Source: an uncultured Mycoplasmatota bacterium
Lineage (GTDB): Bacteria; Bacillota_I; Bacilli_A; RF39; UBA660
DNA length: 22,756 nucleotides
Assembly (NCBI GenBank): GCA_900546055.1
Contig: URBG01000021.1
Span: 1-22,756 of the forward strand
Reading direction: 5' to 3'
In this document: positions 13,254-20,613 of the stretch, one piece after another
Position numbering within the stretch: position 1 is the first letter of the stretch
How the letters are laid out: each line of letters starts with the position of its first letter
Program-made: the position numbers and the translations under genes
Notes under the pieces: model-generated
What the model saw: only the letters and a program-made list of their open reading frames with translations
The model's database searches: none
What the model was told of the DNA's origin: nothing

Positions 13254-14879
13254 TTAATTTTTGTTTTGTCTATAGACCATTTGTTTCCCTTGCATATTTT
13301 CAATTGGCGCTGGAAAATCTTTATCAACAGATAATTCAAAATCTAACTTTTGGCTATCATCCATTGAGGCCAATTGACTATAAAATTCAACAATTGAATC
13401 TTCTAATTCTTTTAGGCTTTCTACTGATAAACTATCAATACGGTCTTCAAGAGTTGGTTCTTCATAAATCGGAGCTTCACTGATAGTTTCTTCAATAGTT
13501 GATGCTTCAGAAATTTTAGTTTCTATATTAGTGATTGTTTTTCCTTCAAGTCTTGGACTCCATACCATCCCAATTGCTTCTAAGGCGTCTTGTCGTTCAA
13601 CAGGCATTTTACTTGTCTTATAAATTGCTCTTTGACTATGAAGCCATTGCCCAATTTTTATTTCTGTTCCATCTTCTAAAACAATTACCTCTTTTGTAGG
13701 TATTAATAAATGGCCATGTTTTTCATAATAGGCCCTAGCATATTCATATTTACTAGCCCATCTTTCCTCTTGACTAATAACTTTTTGTCCGAATAGTTCT
13801 GACAGTTCTTGTTCTTTTTCTTTAATTTCTCTGGCTTTTATTCTAGGCTCCCATACCATACCAATTGCTTCTAAATCCGCAATTTGTCCTTTAGGCAGTC
13901 CTCCATTTTTGTATTTAGTCCTTTGATTAGATATCCAATGCCCAATTTTTACTTCTGTTCCATCTTCCAAAACAATTACTTCACTTCTTGGTATTAATAA
14001 ATGACCATGTTTTTCATAATAGGCCCTAGCATATTCATATTTACTAGCCCACCTTGATTTGTGCGGCAATCTTTCTTTTTGAGTGTTTTGTTTTTTTGTT
14101 TCATTTATAGCTTTTGGCCCATAATATGTATTAATTTCATCTTCCAATTCTTCAACCATCGCTTCGAAATTAAATGTTTCTTTTGTTACTTGAACTGAAC
14201 TTTCTTCACCAAAAATTTCTGGTAATTCCTCCTCAACAAATGGATCTATTCCGCGATACCTTTCTGGTAAGAAAAAGTGATCCTTTACTTCTAAAATGCG
14301 ATTAATTTCATCTTTGTGGGTAAAATCGTAAATCATAAAATAATTATCTAATTTACTCATACGATCAGATGGAATTCGATTGATCTTATAGTTATGTCTC
14401 TGATTTAAAATCCAAGAATATAAGTTAAATGTCTTACCTTCTTCAGTAATAACTTTATATCCTGCAGGGACATCTAAATGACCATGTTCTTCATAGAAAG
14501 CTTTAGCTTGTAATAAATGTTCTATCCATTTAGCATAGTGTTCATCACCATACTTAATTTCACGCTTAGCACGGTCGCGATGATAATCCCATTTAACTGA
14601 CCATTTCATTTCTAGGTCATCTAAAAGTTCAAATTGATTAGCAGTTAATTCTTTTCTGGCTTTTCTTTGACTTTCAATCCAGTGTCCTAACTGATAACCA
14701 TCGATGCTATAATCTATAGGAACATCCAAGTTATTATGAAAAATATAATAACGGTAAGCAAGGTTCAATCCTTGCATCCATTCATCACGATATTGTCTTT
14801 CAAATTCTTCATATGTAAGTTCAATACCTTTATCTATTTGACTTGCATATTCATCTAATACTGCATTTGTTACTGACAT
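13254..14879 (-). CDS. Stand-alone helicase-associated (HA) domain repeat protein
   Basis: 541 residues. Four repeats of the helicase-associated domain are seen: about residues 33-90, 115-185, 275-345 and 373-440. Each has the pattern AYYEKHGHLLIP...DGTEVKIGHWI with N/SQR and LEAIGMVW at its end. HA domains are predicted three-helix nucleic-acid-binding units, usually found behind DEAD/DEAH helicases; here no helicase motor is present. Repeats 3 and 4 are almost identical even in DNA. The C-terminal 100 residues are acidic and low in complexity. The start MSVTNAV at 14879 has AAAGGGGG upstream; a longer frame through the G tract is not real. A single-gene transcript from a poly-G promoter, between recO and glyS. 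Function unknown; nucleic-acid binding is inferred. Confidence 0.85.
   Translation of the reverse strand: MSVTNAVLDEYASQIDKGIELTYEEFERQYRDEWMQGLNLAYRYYIFHNNLDVPIDYSIDGYQLGHWIESQRKARKELTANQFELLDDLEMKWSVKWDYHRDRAKREIKYGDEHYAKWIEHLLQAKAFYEEHGHLDVPAGYKVITEEGKTFNLYSWILNQRHNYKINRIPSDRMSKLDNYFMIYDFTHKDEINRILEVKDHFFLPERYRGIDPFVEEELPEIFGEESSVQVTKETFNFEAMVEELEDEINTYYGPKAINETKKQNTQKERLPHKSRWASKYEYARAYYEKHGHLLIPRSEVIVLEDGTEVKIGHWISNQRTKYKNGGLPKGQIADLEAIGMVWEPRIKAREIKEKEQELSELFGQKVISQEERWASKYEYARAYYEKHGHLLIPTKEVIVLEDGTEIKIGQWLHSQRAIYKTSKMPVERQDALEAIGMVWSPRLEGKTITNIETKISEASTIEETISEAPIYEEPTLEDRIDSLSVESLKELEDSIVEFYSQLASMDDSQKLDFELSVDKDFPAPIENMQGKQMVYRQNKN
13699..14055. repeat. Direct repeat pair inside the HA gene
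   Basis: The 66-bp segments 13699-13764 and 13990-14055 differ at two positions and are 291 bp (97 codons) apart. Weaker similarity extends leftwards over the whole HA unit. They encode the AYYEKHGHLLIP part of repeats 3 and 4, and recombination between them would remove or add exactly one unit in frame. Confidence 0.8.
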
Positions 14880-14907
14880 ATAGTAACCCCCTTTTTCGAC
14901 GGGAATT

Positions 14908-14936
14908 ATTATATCACCCCCCCCCCCCCCTGTCAA
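14908..14936 (-). promoter_or_regulatory. Phase-variable-type promoter with poly-G spacer
   Basis: On the minus strand: TTGACA (14931-14936), then fourteen G (14917-14930), then TGA, then TATAAT (14908-14913). Both hexamers are perfect, the spacer is exactly 17 bp, and TGA gives an extended -10. All but three spacer bases are one homopolymer, so each G gained or lost by slippage changes the spacer length. The start codon of the HA gene is about 30 bp downstream. Confidence 0.85.
14917..14930. repeat. Homopolymer tract C14/G14
   Basis: Fourteen consecutive C on the plus strand in an otherwise AT-rich genome. It is by far the longest G/C run in the window; the next is six (16791-16796 region). 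Confidence 0.95.
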
Positions 14937-14967
14937 GTCCTGTTTTTTTCATAATATTTTGGCATAC

Positions 14968-14990
14968 AAAAAGGATATTTTTCAATACCC
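14968..14990 (-). terminator. recO terminator
   Basis: GGGTATT/AATATCC stem (14984-14990 with 14973-14979, one G-T pair), 4-nt loop and T5 on the minus strand. The stem includes the last codons of recO. Confidence 0.7.
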
Positions 14991-15716
14991 TATTTTTTGT
15001 AAATCTCTGATAAATTTTTTGCTTTTTAAATACAAACCAGTATATCTATCATAATAATCATTTAAAAAAATATTTATTTCGTTTTTTGCTTGCTGGCTAA
15101 GTTCTAGCTTTGAGATTTTAGAAATGTCAACATAATAAAACATTCTAATTAATTTTATAGTTTTTTCACTTACCATCTTTTCATTAGTATAGCAGTCTTT
15201 ACACAAATATCCACCCTTATAGCTAGATAAAGTTACAATGTTTTCTTTTTTACCACAAACTGCACAACTATCAATAACTGGCATAACACCTAAGTAATCT
15301 AAATATTTTAATTCTAAAATATCCATAATAACTAATGGATCAAATGCCTCATCAATCTTAGTTAAAGCTTCAATCAAAAGGTTTAAGATATCATCACTAT
15401 TATTTTGCTTGTATACTTGTTCAGCTAATTCTAACAAATAAGAGGCATAGCTTATTTTAGTTATGTCTTTTTTTAAATTTTTAAAAGGATTTATAATATT
15501 TACTTCTGTTAAAGTAGAAAGCTTTCCTTCTTTATAGTAAATCATAAATTTACCATAAGTTAGTTTAGCGGAGGCACTTCTTAGTGGACTTTTTAGACTA
15601 CGGCAACCTTTAGAGATAATACCGATTAAACCGTGTTCTTTCGTAATAACATTTAATATTTTTGATGTCTCACTATAGTTAGTTTCACTAACGACAATGC
15701 CTTCTACTTCTTCCAT
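14982..15716 (-). CDS. recO: DNA repair protein RecO
   Basis: 244 residues. RecO loads RecA on SSB-covered single-stranded DNA with RecR in the RecFOR pathway. The N-terminal OB-fold starts with EEVEGIVVSETNYSETSKIL and continues through LIGIISKGCRS (29-40). A helical domain with a zinc finger follows: C151-x2-C154 and C172-x2-C175. The length is typical. The start at 15716 is only 3 bp after the yqzL stop, with AAGGAAG inside yqzL, so the pair is coupled. The order era-yqzL-recO-glyS is conserved in Firmicutes, here interrupted by two unknown genes and the HA-repeat gene. Confidence 0.97.
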   Translation of the reverse strand: MEEVEGIVVSETNYSETSKILNVITKEHGLIGIISKGCRSLKSPLRSASAKLTYGKFMIYYKEGKLSTLTEVNIINPFKNLKKDITKISYASYLLELAEQVYKQNNSDDILNLLIEALTKIDEAFDPLVIMDILELKYLDYLGVMPVIDSCAVCGKKENIVTLSSYKGGYLCKDCYTNEKMVSEKTIKLIRMFYYVDISKISKLELSQQAKNEINIFLNDYYDRYTGLYLKSKKFIRDLQKIGY

Positions 15717-15719
15717 AAA

Positions 15720-15809
15720 TTATCTTCCTTTTTTCTTTGATTCTTCTTTATATTTTAAATAATACTCAACTTTTCCTGTTTTTTCAAATAAGTTCCAAAA
15801 TAAATTCAT
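15720..15809 (-). CDS. yqzL: YqzL-like small protein
   Basis: 29 codons, MNLFWNLFEKTGKVEYYLKY then KEESKKKGR. The pattern W-x2-F-x2-TG-x-V/I-x2-YL-x-YK matches the YqzL family, a tiny Firmicutes protein encoded between era and recO, exactly this position. Function of the family is unknown. AGGAGCGTGAT precedes the ATG, and TATAAT lies 17 bp before that. The stop is 3 bp before the recO start, so its translation likely drives recO. Confidence 0.85.
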   Translation of the reverse strand: MNLFWNLFEKTGKVEYYLKYKEESKKKGR

Positions 15810-15826
15810 TTTATCACGCTCCTATT

Positions 15827-15832
15827 ATTATA
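15827..15832 (-). promoter_or_regulatory. -10 element of the yqzL-recO operon
   Basis: Perfect TATAAT on the minus strand 17 bp before the yqzL start codon. No good -35 box is seen at the right distance. Confidence 0.4.
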
Positions 15833-15852
15833 GTGGGCGGATTAAAAATACT

Positions 15853-16359
15853 TTATTCAATTTTCCCAAAAGTTTTTTGTGGATTTGGATTTTTAGGTAT
15901 TTCAAAACACTCTGTGGCTTGCATTTTAAGTTCATCGGTAAAGCTTTGATAGTGTTCATGTCCAGGATAGATTACAGCAAAAACTAATGATTCATTTTCT
16001 TTTTGATTGCTGTTATAAAAATGATCTTTAGTAAAGTAATAAACGCCGTCTTCGATATCAGCGTGAATTTCATCATTATCTATTTTGTATACTAGCTCTA
16101 GGTTTTCACCGCGGATACCATAGTTTTGTTTATAAGTTGGTGAGACTACAGATAACCAAGTTAATAAGGTGATTTCAAGTTGTGAGCGAGTTTTTAATAA
16201 CGTCTCTTCTTCCTCTTCCTTTACCGGAACAATAACTGGTCGATTTGATGGATGATTAAGACAAAAAGCTTCCATCAACTTTTCGCTGTTATGATCCAGA
16301 GCTAAATATTTTTCTAAATCCTCCACTAGAATAGAAGTTGCTAAAGTTTTGGGTTCCAT
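15853..16359 (-). CDS. Hypothetical soluble protein between era and recO
   Basis: 168 residues, acidic, without signal peptide or membrane segment. I do not recognise a family. Visible features are an acidic run VKEEEEETLLK (about 43-53), a helix RSQLEITLLTWLSVVS, and a region with alternating hydrophobic and charged residues (about 75-150). The start at 16359 is supported by a perfect AAGGAGG; the frame stays open a further 59 codons upstream, but that part would be translated from a terminator and promoter. It has its own promoter (16385-16413) and follows the terminator of the 116-aa gene. Confidence 0.8.
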   Translation of the reverse strand: MEPKTLATSILVEDLEKYLALDHNSEKLMEAFCLNHPSNRPVIVPVKEEEEETLLKTRSQLEITLLTWLSVVSPTYKQNYGIRGENLELVYKIDNDEIHADIEDGVYYFTKDHFYNSNQKENESLVFAVIYPGHEHYQSFTDELKMQATECFEIPKNPNPQKTFGKIE

Positions 16360-16384
16360 AGTATTCCTCCTTAAATATATATTT

Positions 16385-16413
16385 ATAATATCACATTTAA
16401 GGTTCTTGGTAAA
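16385..16413 (-). promoter_or_regulatory. Promoter of the 168-aa protein gene
   Basis: TTTACC (16408-16413), 17-bp spacer, TATTAT (16385-16390) on the minus strand, with TGA just before the -10 box (extended -10). Confidence 0.55.
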
Positions 16414-16414
16414 G

Positions 16415-16437
16415 AAAAAAGACAGCTTAGAGCTATC
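16415..16437 (-). terminator. Terminator of the 116-aa protein gene
   Basis: GATAGCT/AGCTGTC stem with one G-T pair (16431-16437 with 16421-16427), 3-nt loop and T6 on the minus strand; it overlaps the stop codon. Confidence 0.8.
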
Positions 16438-16783
16438 TATATGTTTTTTGTCGACCACCTTGTTGCACGTCTTTATAGGCTTCATGAAGAAGTGTACCTT
16501 CAACCCCAACAGCAGTAGATTCAGTACCAATTTCACGTGTGGCTATAACATTATCTTGATCATCGGTAATACTTCGCTGAGTTATTCCATGATTAATAAG
16601 ATCTTGATAACCATAAAAACGATTTGTTGCTAAAACTCGTTCCATAAGTGGTGTTATTTCTTCTGACTCTTTTTCAACTTCTGTTAAACAATCAACAATT
16701 ATTTCTAACTCTTCACCAACTGTTGCTGGAGTGCTGGAAGCTAAAACAAAGCAGTCTGAAGTGCTTAAATTGTTTGTTCCCAT
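16433..16783 (-). CDS. Hypothetical 116-aa protein after era
   Basis: 116 residues, acidic and soluble, family not recognised. It is rich in Glu and Thr; the N-terminal part (about 20-55) looks helical (EELEIIVDCLTEVEKESEEI), the C-terminal part ends in a basic QQGGRQKTYR tail. The start at 16783 has AAAGGGGGG. It has a strong promoter that starts directly at the era stop codon and a good terminator, so it is a one-gene unit inserted in the otherwise conserved era-recO neighbourhood. Confidence 0.75.
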   Translation of the reverse strand: MGTNNLSTSDCFVLASSTPATVGEELEIIVDCLTEVEKESEEITPLMERVLATNRFYGYQDLINHGITQRSITDDQDNVIATREIGTESTAVGVEGTLLHEAYKDVQQGGRQKTYR

Positions 16784-16810
16784 TTTATTTCCCCCCTTTG
16801 TCGTTTTTAT

Positions 16811-16839
16811 ATAATATTATTTATTTTGAACTTTGTCAA
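16811..16839 (-). promoter_or_regulatory. Promoter of the 116-aa protein gene
   Basis: TTGACA (16834-16839), 17-bp spacer, TATTAT (16811-16816) on the minus strand, 1 bp after the era stop codon. Confidence 0.75.
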
Positions 16840-16840
16840 C

Positions 16841-17728
16841 CTATTCTAAAAAGTCATTATATCCTAATTCAGTTAAATACTTTTCTTTATCACGCCATTT
16901 TTTAATAGTTTTAACATAAAGTTCCAAGTAAACTTTCGTTCCTAATAACTCTTCAATATCTTTTCTAGCTAAAGTTCCAATTTTTTTTACCATGTCACCA
17001 TTTTTACCGATGATGATTTTCTTTAATGAATCCCTATCAACAATGATAGCAGCATTAATAATGGTTTTATCTTTATCTTTTATTATTTGCTCAACTATGC
17101 AGGTAATTGAATGTGGGACTTCTTCGTTTGTTAAATTAAAAACTTTTTCCCTAATTAGTTCACTTATCATAAACTCTGTACTTCTGTTAGTAATTTGATT
17201 TTCATCAAAATACTTTATACTATCTGGCAAATAACCTTTTAAAACTTTTAAAAGTTCTTCGGTATTTTTACTCTTTAAAGCTGATACTGGAACAATATCT
17301 GACCAATTGTATAAATCCTTATATTCGGTTATTTTTTTGAAAATTTCTTCTTTAGAAAGACCATCAATTTTATTAATAACTAAAATTACTGGTTTATCTA
17401 AGGTTTTAAATTTTTCAATAATATATTCATCACCTTTGCCAAGTCCGGCTTGTCCATCGACTAAGAATGTTACAACATCAACATCATCGATGCTATAATA
17501 GGCACCTTTATTTAAAATTTTGCCTAATTTATGATTTGGTTTATGAATTCCAGGGGTATCAACAAAAACAATTTGAGTATCATCTTCATTATATATTCCT
17601 TGAATTATATTTCTGGTTGTCTGTGGTTTTGCCGAGGTGATAGCAACTTTTTTGCCTAAAATATTGTTAAGCAAGGTTGATTTCCCCACGTTTGGTCTTC
17701 CTACTAAACTTACGAATCCACTTTTCAT
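16841..17728 (-). CDS. era: GTPase Era
   Basis: 295 residues. Era is a GTPase that binds the 3' end of 16S rRNA and assists 30S maturation. G motifs: GRPNVGKS (10-17), DTPG (57-60), NKID (119-122) and SAL (149-151). The C-terminal KH domain (about 205-290) holds the IIIGKNGDMVKKIG loop that binds RNA. The start at 17728 (MKSGFVSLVG) has TGGAGG upstream; an in-frame ATG 15 codons earlier lacks a ribosome site. Last gene of the yqfC-yqfD-vanZ-ybeY-dgkA-era run. Confidence 0.98.
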   Translation of the reverse strand: MKSGFVSLVGRPNVGKSTLLNNILGKKVAITSAKPQTTRNIIQGIYNEDDTQIVFVDTPGIHKPNHKLGKILNKGAYYSIDDVDVVTFLVDGQAGLGKGDEYIIEKFKTLDKPVILVINKIDGLSKEEIFKKITEYKDLYNWSDIVPVSALKSKNTEELLKVLKGYLPDSIKYFDENQITNRSTEFMISELIREKVFNLTNEEVPHSITCIVEQIIKDKDKTIINAAIIVDRDSLKKIIIGKNGDMVKKIGTLARKDIEELLGTKVYLELYVKTIKKWRDKEKYLTELGYNDFLE

Positions 17729-17782
17729 ATTTTCCTCCATTTTATAATTTAATTTTGTATTTTTTTTTAGCATTTTTATTAT

Positions 17783-18181
17783 TTATATAAATATATCAAT
17801 AATTTTAGGAACAAAGATTATTAAAGCTAAAGCAATAGCAATTAAAGCAAAAACCATAACAGCGGCTGCTGCTGTATCTTTAGCTACTTTAGCAATTGGA
17901 TCGATTTCTTTACAAGCTAAATCAACAACGGCTTCGATACTTGTATTAATTAATTCGGTAGCGATAACTAAACCAATAATTAAAATTACAAATAGCCATT
18001 CAATTAGGCTAATATGAAATATTATGCCCATAGCAATTACCCCAATAGTCGCTAAAATATGAGCAGTCATATTTTGCTCATATTTAAAAGCATATTTTAA
18101 TCCATCTAAAGCGTATTTAAAACTTTTGCCAAATCTTTTTAACCCTCTTTGTTTTAATTTAGCGCGTGATACCGTATCCAT
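17783..18181 (-). CDS. dgkA: Undecaprenol/diacylglycerol kinase, DgkA family
   Basis: 132 residues with three membrane helices (about 40-58, 62-80, 105-128). The Gram-positive members phosphorylate undecaprenol to recycle the cell-wall lipid carrier. The signature ATELINTSIEAVVDL (about 72-86) holds the catalytic Glu and Asn, and KDTAAAAV follows as in the family. An N-terminal amphipathic region FKYALDGLKYAFKYEQN is also typical. The start at 18181 has AGGAG upstream and overlaps the end of ybeY by 23 bp; the gene is thus translationally linked to it. era begins 54 bp later. Confidence 0.95.
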   Translation of the reverse strand: MDTVSRAKLKQRGLKRFGKSFKYALDGLKYAFKYEQNMTAHILATIGVIAMGIIFHISLIEWLFVILIIGLVIATELINTSIEAVVDLACKEIDPIAKVAKDTAAAAVMVFALIAIALALIIFVPKIIDIFI

Positions 18182-18602
18182 CTAAAATCAACTCCTGCTC
18201 TTTAAACATTACTTCTTCATCTTCTTTAGTCATATGATCATATCCTAGTAAATGTAATAATCCATGAATGGTTAGAAAGGCCATTTCTCGTTTTTCGCTA
18301 TGACCATATTCTTTAGCTTGCTCTTTCATTTTAGGTACTGATATATATATATCACCTAAAAGTCTGCCAAATTCAAAAGTTATATCTTTATCATCTTCTA
18401 AAGCAAAGCTAATAACATCAGTTTCTCGATCGATCGCACGGTATTCTTTATTTATATTTTTTATTGTTTCATTGTCAACAAATATGACATTAAAAATAAC
18501 ATCGTTTAGTTTCTTATATTCTAAAGCATATTCAATTATTTTTTTTTCTTCTTCTAAATCTAAGTCTTCATCCGTTTCATTAAAAATTTCAAATTTATTC
18601 AT
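18159..18602 (-). CDS. ybeY: Endoribonuclease YbeY (rRNA maturation)
   Basis: 147 residues. YbeY is a metal-dependent RNase needed for 16S 3'-end maturation and ribosome quality control; Era is its partner. The zinc-binding HGLLHLLGYDH motif has H113, H117 and H123. Conserved upstream parts are DRETDVISFAL (58-68) and LGDIYISVP (82-90). The start follows GGGAGT inside the end of the VanZ-like gene, with a 1-bp gap. The neighbours dgkA and era are the standard Firmicutes order. Confidence 0.97.
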   Translation of the reverse strand: MNKFEIFNETDEDLDLEEEKKIIEYALEYKKLNDVIFNVIFVDNETIKNINKEYRAIDRETDVISFALEDDKDITFEFGRLLGDIYISVPKMKEQAKEYGHSEKREMAFLTIHGLLHLLGYDHMTKEDEEVMFKEQELILDGYGITR

Positions 18603-18603
18603 T

Positions 18604-19215
18604 CTATACTCCCAATTCTATAAAGCCGATCAGATAAGCCATGCCTAAAGCTAATAAACATATCATTATTATATTATAAATAATAGGCTTTTTCAAGACG
18701 GCTGGGAGCTTTTTATTAACCTTATCTAATAAAAGATAAATATAAAATCCGAAAACACCGCCAAAAATATTAAGAATAATATCGTCAATATCAAAAACTC
18801 TACCAATCAACAATTGAGTTGTTTCAATAGTTACAGAAACTAAAAGTGATAAACCGATGATTGAATAAGGCTTTTTTAATTTTAAATAGTATGTGGCGAA
18901 AAAGCCATAAGGCATAAATAATAACATATTACCAATAACATTTTTAATAAACAGGCGGCTTCCAAATTCATATCTAAACATTTCCTTTAATGGGGTAAAA
19001 TTGGAGGTACTCCAACTAACGTCCTGAAAAGTTACAACATAGAAAAGACAAAGAACATAAATGATAAACATTAAAGCTAGAAGTTCTTTATAAATTATTA
19101 TAGGTTTTTTATTTTTTATCAAATATAAAACACGCATACTAATAATTATGACCATGCTGATGACAATTGTCGGCCATGTTTCACCAAAGATATCTAAAAC
19201 GGTATTTCTAATCAT
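18604..19215 (-). CDS. VanZ-like family membrane protein
   Basis: 203 residues with about five hydrophobic helices. The VanZ-like signature is seen in NFTPLKEMFRYEF (about 72-84) and GNMLLFMPYGFF (about 95-106). It continues in the segment S-x-TIETTQLLIGRVFDIDDIILN with the conserved Glu, Gln and Asp residues. VanZ-like proteins are envelope proteins; VanZ itself gives low-level teicoplanin resistance by an unknown mechanism. It sits between yqfD and ybeY with gaps of 4 and 1 bp, where phoH is usual, so it is co-transcribed with sporulation and ribosome genes. The ribosome site (GAGTGAT) is weak. Confidence 0.88.
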   Translation of the reverse strand: MIRNTVLDIFGETWPTIVISMVIIISMRVLYLIKNKKPIIIYKELLALMFIIYVLCLFYVVTFQDVSWSTSNFTPLKEMFRYEFGSRLFIKNVIGNMLLFMPYGFFATYYLKLKKPYSIIGLSLLVSVTIETTQLLIGRVFDIDDIILNIFGGVFGFYIYLLLDKVNKKLPAVLKKPIIYNIIMICLLALGMAYLIGFIELGV

Positions 19216-19219
19216 ACTA

Positions 19220-20368
19220 TCACTCTATTTCTTTATAGCTTGTGATGTCTTCGTAAACAGCGAAAAACATTTCTACTTCTATTGTACTATCTTTCATGGT
19301 ACTTTTCAAATATTTACTACGAATTATATATTCGTCTTTTTTTAGATTAGCTTCAACTTTTTTAATTGACAATTCTTTAGCCTTTAATAAAGCTTCGTCA
19401 AAAGTGAGAATATCGTTTTTAACTTTTACTTCTTTTTGGTGTTGTTTAACTAATTTAATCGGTAAAAGTGGATGAGATAATATGGTTTCCTCTTTAATTT
19501 TTTTGTGTTTATATTTGTTAGTAGTGAACTCAATATCTTTGCTTAAAAATTTAATGGCATAAACATCTTTTTTATTTCCAGTTTCTTTTTCTTCATAATA
19601 AGCAAAAGGATATTCAGTTTTTAAAACATACCATACTTCACCATAAGCTTTTCCTTTGGCTTTGACTTTACCCATAGATTTTTCATTAAGCATAACTTCA
19701 CCATTAACAATGACATCACCTTTTTTTACATAATCATCATTATTTCTTATAATATCGCCTTTACTAGCTGTGACCTTTTTTAAAACTGCATCTTTTTTAG
19801 CAACAAGGTTTCTTGGTTTATTTGTTTCTTTTTGGGTAATTATCTCACGCTCTTCAACTCTTACCACATACTTAGTACCAATGGTTTCTATTTCTAACCA
19901 CTCTATTTTATCAGGATGACTATTTAGAATCTTTTCTTTAATTTTTTCTAGTTCATTAAAATTTTTCTTTAGAGTGTATTTTTTAATCCCATTGGCATTT
20001 AATTCATCTTGAACCAATTTACGAATGTCTTTATTGGAATGTACTACTTCAATATCAAAAATGGTATGAGTTAAAAGCATAAAAAGAAGATAGCCAATTA
20101 CGAACATAATTATAAGATGTTTATTTACTTTAATGACTTTTTTTATTTTTAAATATCCAAAAACATCTTGCTCTAAAACATCATAGATACTTTTTATTTT
20201 CATGACAGTTTCATAATCTTCTTTATATATAATTATTTCTACTTCATTTTTATTTATATATTTTAGTGATAAAATATTGATTTTTCTTGTGGTTAGTTTT
20301 TTGATGAAACGATTTATGTTTTTGCCTTTTACATTTAAGGCAATTTTACTTTTAAATTTTTCAATCAT
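19220..20368 (-). CDS. yqfD: Sporulation protein YqfD
   Basis: 382 residues, the family's usual length. YqfD is a mother-cell membrane protein made under sigma-E and required for efficient sporulation. It has a basic N-terminal cytoplasmic part (1-82), one membrane helix (about 85-105, LIIMFVIGYLLFMLLTHTIF) and a large outer domain with the family elements EWLEIETIGTKYVVRVEERE (about 162-181) and NLVAKKDAVLKKVTASKGD (about 190-208), followed by KKGDVIVNGEV. It overlaps yqfC by 4 bp (ATGA), the family's constant partner. Confidence 0.93.
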   Translation of the reverse strand: MIEKFKSKIALNVKGKNINRFIKKLTTRKINILSLKYINKNEVEIIIYKEDYETVMKIKSIYDVLEQDVFGYLKIKKVIKVNKHLIIMFVIGYLLFMLLTHTIFDIEVVHSNKDIRKLVQDELNANGIKKYTLKKNFNELEKIKEKILNSHPDKIEWLEIETIGTKYVVRVEEREIITQKETNKPRNLVAKKDAVLKKVTASKGDIIRNNDDYVKKGDVIVNGEVMLNEKSMGKVKAKGKAYGEVWYVLKTEYPFAYYEEKETGNKKDVYAIKFLSKDIEFTTNKYKHKKIKEETILSHPLLPIKLVKQHQKEVKVKNDILTFDEALLKAKELSIKKVEANLKKDEYIIRSKYLKSTMKDSTIEVEMFFAVYEDITSYKEIE

Positions 20369-20598
20369 TTTAACTCTATTGTTTTAACCGTTCCAGATAT
20401 TAATATTTCATCATTTAGTAATTTGGAGATGATTAAGTTTTCTCCTTTAATTACAACTGTCCCACTGCTATGTCTAATCATTACTTTCTCATCACTAAAG
20501 TGATCAATGCATTCATAGTTTACGATGTTGACTTTGCCTGCTATATAATTAATTTTGAATTCATTTTCTAATATGTAGTTTCTTAAATCTCTAAGCAT
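20365..20598 (-). CDS. yqfC: Sporulation protein YqfC
   Basis: 77 residues, matching the short YqfC family found in endospore formers next to yqfD. Typical parts are KVNIVNYECIDHFSDEKVMI (22-41) and SGTVVIKGENLIISKLLNDE (45-64), which end in a short beta-rich segment ILISGTVKTIEL. The start at 20598 has TTAGGTGATATA. It is the first gene of the operon, and a CATA-type -10 lies 15 bp upstream, fitting the known sigma-E control of its B. subtilis counterpart. Confidence 0.9.
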   Translation of the reverse strand: MLRDLRNYILENEFKINYIAGKVNIVNYECIDHFSDEKVMIRHSSGTVVIKGENLIISKLLNDEILISGTVKTIELK

Positions 20599-20613
20599 TA
20601 TATCACCTAAATA

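Noticed and set aside
14880..14936. N-terminal extension of the HA protein through the G tract (MTGGGGGDIII...)
   Set aside because: The extension would be translated from the promoter itself; the ATG at 14879 has a proper ribosome site. The tract therefore acts on transcription, not as a coding frameshift switch.
16360..16536. 59-codon N-terminal extension of the 168-aa protein, with a signal-like start
   Set aside because: It crosses the terminator of the upstream gene and the gene's own promoter; AAGGAGG is placed for the ATG at 16359.
16785..16797. C6/G6 run in front of the 116-aa gene as a second phase-variable tract
   Set aside because: It is part of the ribosome binding site (AAAGGGGGG) and is too short for frequent slippage.
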